A stretch of DNA of 64,000 nt from Acanthochlamys bracteata (Eukaryota; Streptophyta; Magnoliopsida; Pandanales; Velloziaceae): assembly GCA_019914995.1 (NCBI GenBank), contig CM034141.1:6302001-6366000 (forward strand), in the 5' to 3' direction. The position numbers and the translations under genes are program-made. The notes beneath the pieces were generated by a model. The model worked only from the letters and a program-made list of their open reading frames with translations, was not told the DNA's origin and made no database searches. Shown here piece after piece: positions 61,685 through 64,000 of this stretch. The stretch's first letter is position 1. Every line of letters starts with the position of its first letter.

Positions 61685-63480
61685 TTCTCGTACATACATA
61701 CTACTTTAACAATATTTAAATAGAAACAAATTTTTGGATTAATTTTTATATAAAATAAATTTTAAATATTTTTTTCTGAAGAAAAAATATATCCCATTGA
61801 CTTCGATATTTCCTTAGTCTGGCCTTAGTTCTAGAAAGTATTTGGGAGTTTTTATAAAAAAGAAATTTATAAAATAAAAAATATTTTTATTCTAGTTTAA
61901 AAAATAAGTTATATTTATTTATTTCAAAAAATAAAAATATGAAATAATAAGATCTTTTGACCAATTATTTTTTAGTATTTTCAAATTCCTAAATATATTT
62001 TATAGAATATTGCAGAAGTTTTATTGAAATATAGAATATTTTTGTAAAATGAAAAATGGGGGGAAGCAATATCAAATGCACCCCTAATGTCTTGTTTAAG
62101 AACTCAAGCTAATATTTAACTTCAGAAAAAAAATTTACAGTGCTCTCAAATTTTTAAAAATTTTATAAGATATAGTTAATTGTATGTTATAAAATTATCA
62201 CATATATAATTTTGTATAACTTTTTAAATTAAAAATTGAACTTTTAAAAAAATATTTTATTAGTAACTTCAAATGTGCCCTAACACTCACGGACGTGTTT
62301 ATCAATTATTTTTAATTCACTTTTTTCTTCTAAAAATTTAACTTTTAACTAATTTTCAAATCAAAATAAACACAAACACATTTTAAAAATTTTCTTCTTG
62401 AAACTTCACTTCTAAAATTCAAAATTTTAAACAAAAATTATACTCCCAATACGCTTTTTAGGATACGTTCTTTTGATTTTAAAAGTAAGTTTTTTAGAAG
62501 TAAATTATTAAAAATAATATGTTCTTTTTTTATTGAAAAATAAATTTGGAGTAAATTTTTATATTTTTTTGTAATAAAAAGTAAGTTAAAAGTGATTTTT
62601 TATTAGAAAAGAAATAAATTTTGTAAAAAAAAAGGTAGCCTCAGTAATAGATAAATGTATTGCTTTTCAAGTAACTCTTTTTTAAAAACTCAGTTCAAAC
62701 AAAAAAAAATATGCATACAACATGCTCAAAGGCATGTTTTTCAAATATCCGATATTTTAATTTTTTTGCCAAAATTAAAAATTTGAGCAGTTTATATATT
62801 TTAATAAACTAAACTTTATTTTCAGCACTCTTCAAAAAATAATTAAAATATAAAATTAAATTTCACTTCAAATCCATTTAAATAAAATTAAAATATAAAA
62901 ATTAAACTCTACTTACAACTAATTTATTTTAAAATTATAATTTTTATTTTTTATTTTTATGAAACTCACTTATATTTGAAATATGCACTTAATTGGTACT
63001 ATAGAGGACTAAGAGGAGGCCCGTAGTGATGGGCTTAGCAAGCCTAACTGGTACTTTAGGTGGGCCTCTTACTTCATTAGTTTCCCGTTCACGTCCCAGA
63101 CAGGTAACTACATTTTATAGCGACATTCAATTCAATCATTTAATAATAATATTTCCACAATCAGAAGTCTAACTCAATGTTTACAATTAGAGGTCCCTTA
63201 ACACAAGTTTTAGCTTTACCTATCTTCTTTTACATTATTAAGGACTAACATATACTATATATTAATATAGAAACATTATATTGCAAACAACCGACCACAT
63301 TTATTTCACCAAAATGAAAAAGGCAACACTTCGTAGTGTCATCATCAGATTCTACGCACACTTTCTTTCTCTCAACTTCTAATCAAATCAAAATCTTCCT
63401 TCTTAATTTATTAACTCATAAGTTAAAATAAACAACGAAGAGTTTTTAAACTTACACACTCTGCAAAGCTGCAGCAATTT
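61685..63480. other. AT-rich spacer upstream of the fimbrin-like gene
   Basis: No gene. It contains A/T homopolymer-rich, MITE-like DNA at about 61.83-62.95 kb. The promoter of the next gene should be in the last 300 bases; no clear TATA was assigned. Confidence 0.4.
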
Positions 63481-63624
63481 TTGCTGCCTTTTTTTTTTGA
63501 ATCCTTAAATTATTTCTTTTCTCTTGGTCCCTCTCCCAAAGCTGTCACTCTTCTTTTACTCTTTCTCTCTCTAGCACATTTCAGTTCTAGAGAGAGAACA
63601 AGAAGAAGAAGAGAGAGCTCTCTA

Positions 63625-63647
63625 GTTGTTGTTGTTGTTGTTGTTGT
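63625..63647 (+). repeat. (GTT)n microsatellite in fimbrin leader
   Basis: About seven GTT units, 20 bp before the start codon, preceded by GA-rich agaagaagaagagagag. Confidence 0.85.
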
Positions 63648-63666
63648 AGTTTATCTAGTTCAAACA

Positions 63667-63924
63667 ATGGCGGGCTTTGGAGGAGTGGTGCTGTCGGATC
63701 CATGGCTGCAAAGCCAGTTCACACAAGCAGAGCTTCGATCGCTGAAATCTCAATTTGTTTCGATTGTAAATCGTCAAAATGAACACGGGAGTAGTAATAA
63801 TAATCTCTCACTACGTGATCTCATTGATGAGATTTCCAACCTCAGTATACATCCATGTTCGGGTAATTGCTTCACTGAAGGTCTTGATCTCGATCAACAA
63901 CCTGAGTTCGAACAGTTTCTCAAG
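63667..63924 (+). CDS. Fimbrin-like actin-bundling protein, first coding exon only
   Basis: Partial: 86 codons from ATG 63667-63669 to the donor AAGgttagt; the rest lies beyond the window. The start (MAGFGGVVLSDPWLQSQFTQ, then AELRSLKSQF) is the very conserved N terminus of plant fimbrins. It is followed by the diverged linker where EF-hand-like segments sit, ending QPEFEQFLK. In-frame upstream sequence is open but has no ATG. Plant fimbrins carry four calponin-homology domains and cross-link actin filaments. Compared with the family as I remember it, the middle of this exon (SIVNRQNEHGSSNNN) is unusually Asn/Ser-rich, so it may be a divergent member. Confidence 0.88.
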
Positions 63925-64000
63925 GTTAGTTTTATTTTTCTTTGAAATTTCTTTAAAAAAGTTTTGGGTTATTCATTGATTGATTGATTCATATGGTGGT

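Overview
This window is nuclear DNA from a flowering plant, almost certainly a eudicot. The genes carry GT-AG introns with AT-rich interiors, and the spacers are AT-rich. The families present are plant-specific or have plant-type architecture: PLS-class PPR, DUF247, DUF538, reversibly glycosylated polypeptide, plant fimbrin and a GPI-tailed aspartyl protease. No species can be named from the sequence alone. I rebuilt exon structures by hand from splice sites, reading-frame phase and remembered family conservation; no alignment was run.

Layout. 0-4.4 kb: the 3' part of an aspartyl protease gene (+). 4.3-6.1 kb: an intronless PPR gene (-). 7.4-8.7 kb: an intronless DUF247 gene (+). 9.9-10.9 kb: a two-exon DUF538 gene (-), head to head with a four-exon organelle-type RRM gene (+, 11.6-13.1 kb). 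13.8-14.8 kb: an RGP/UDP-arabinopyranose mutase-family gene (-), with a short LRR-type N-terminal gene or fragment just upstream (15.0-15.9 kb, -). 18.2-28.4 kb: a complete 22-exon SAD2/importin-7/8 gene (+), 1026 aa. 29.2-30.1 kb: an unusual degenerate array of self-complementary short repeats. 30.1-36.3 and 39.0-45.3 kb: a direct tandem duplication of the 16-exon PELOTA ribosome-rescue gene (-). The copy at 39-45 kb is intact (378 aa). The copy at 30-36 kb has an in-frame TAG at codon 22 and many substitutions. A small candidate gene of unknown function lies between the copies. 45.9-60.7 kb: a complete 26-exon phosphatidylinositol 4-kinase alpha gene (-), 2013 aa, hosting a SINE and an RTE-type LINE remnant in its introns. 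61.1-61.7 kb: a 563-bp hAT-type non-autonomous element with a perfect 8-bp target-site duplication. 63.7 kb to the end: the first coding exon of a fimbrin-like gene (+).

The genes are ordinary eukaryotic neighbours rather than a pathway or operon. Themes that recur are nuclear import (SAD2), stalled-ribosome rescue (PELOTA), phosphoinositide signalling (PI4K alpha), cell-wall precursor metabolism (RGP) and organelle RNA handling (PPR, RRM). I found no CRISPR array, rRNA, confident tRNA gene, virus or toxin gene. The observations most worth following are the PELOTA pair, whose damaged copy has a premature TAG that is itself a potential splice acceptor able to remove the stop in frame, and the palindromic repeat array beside it.
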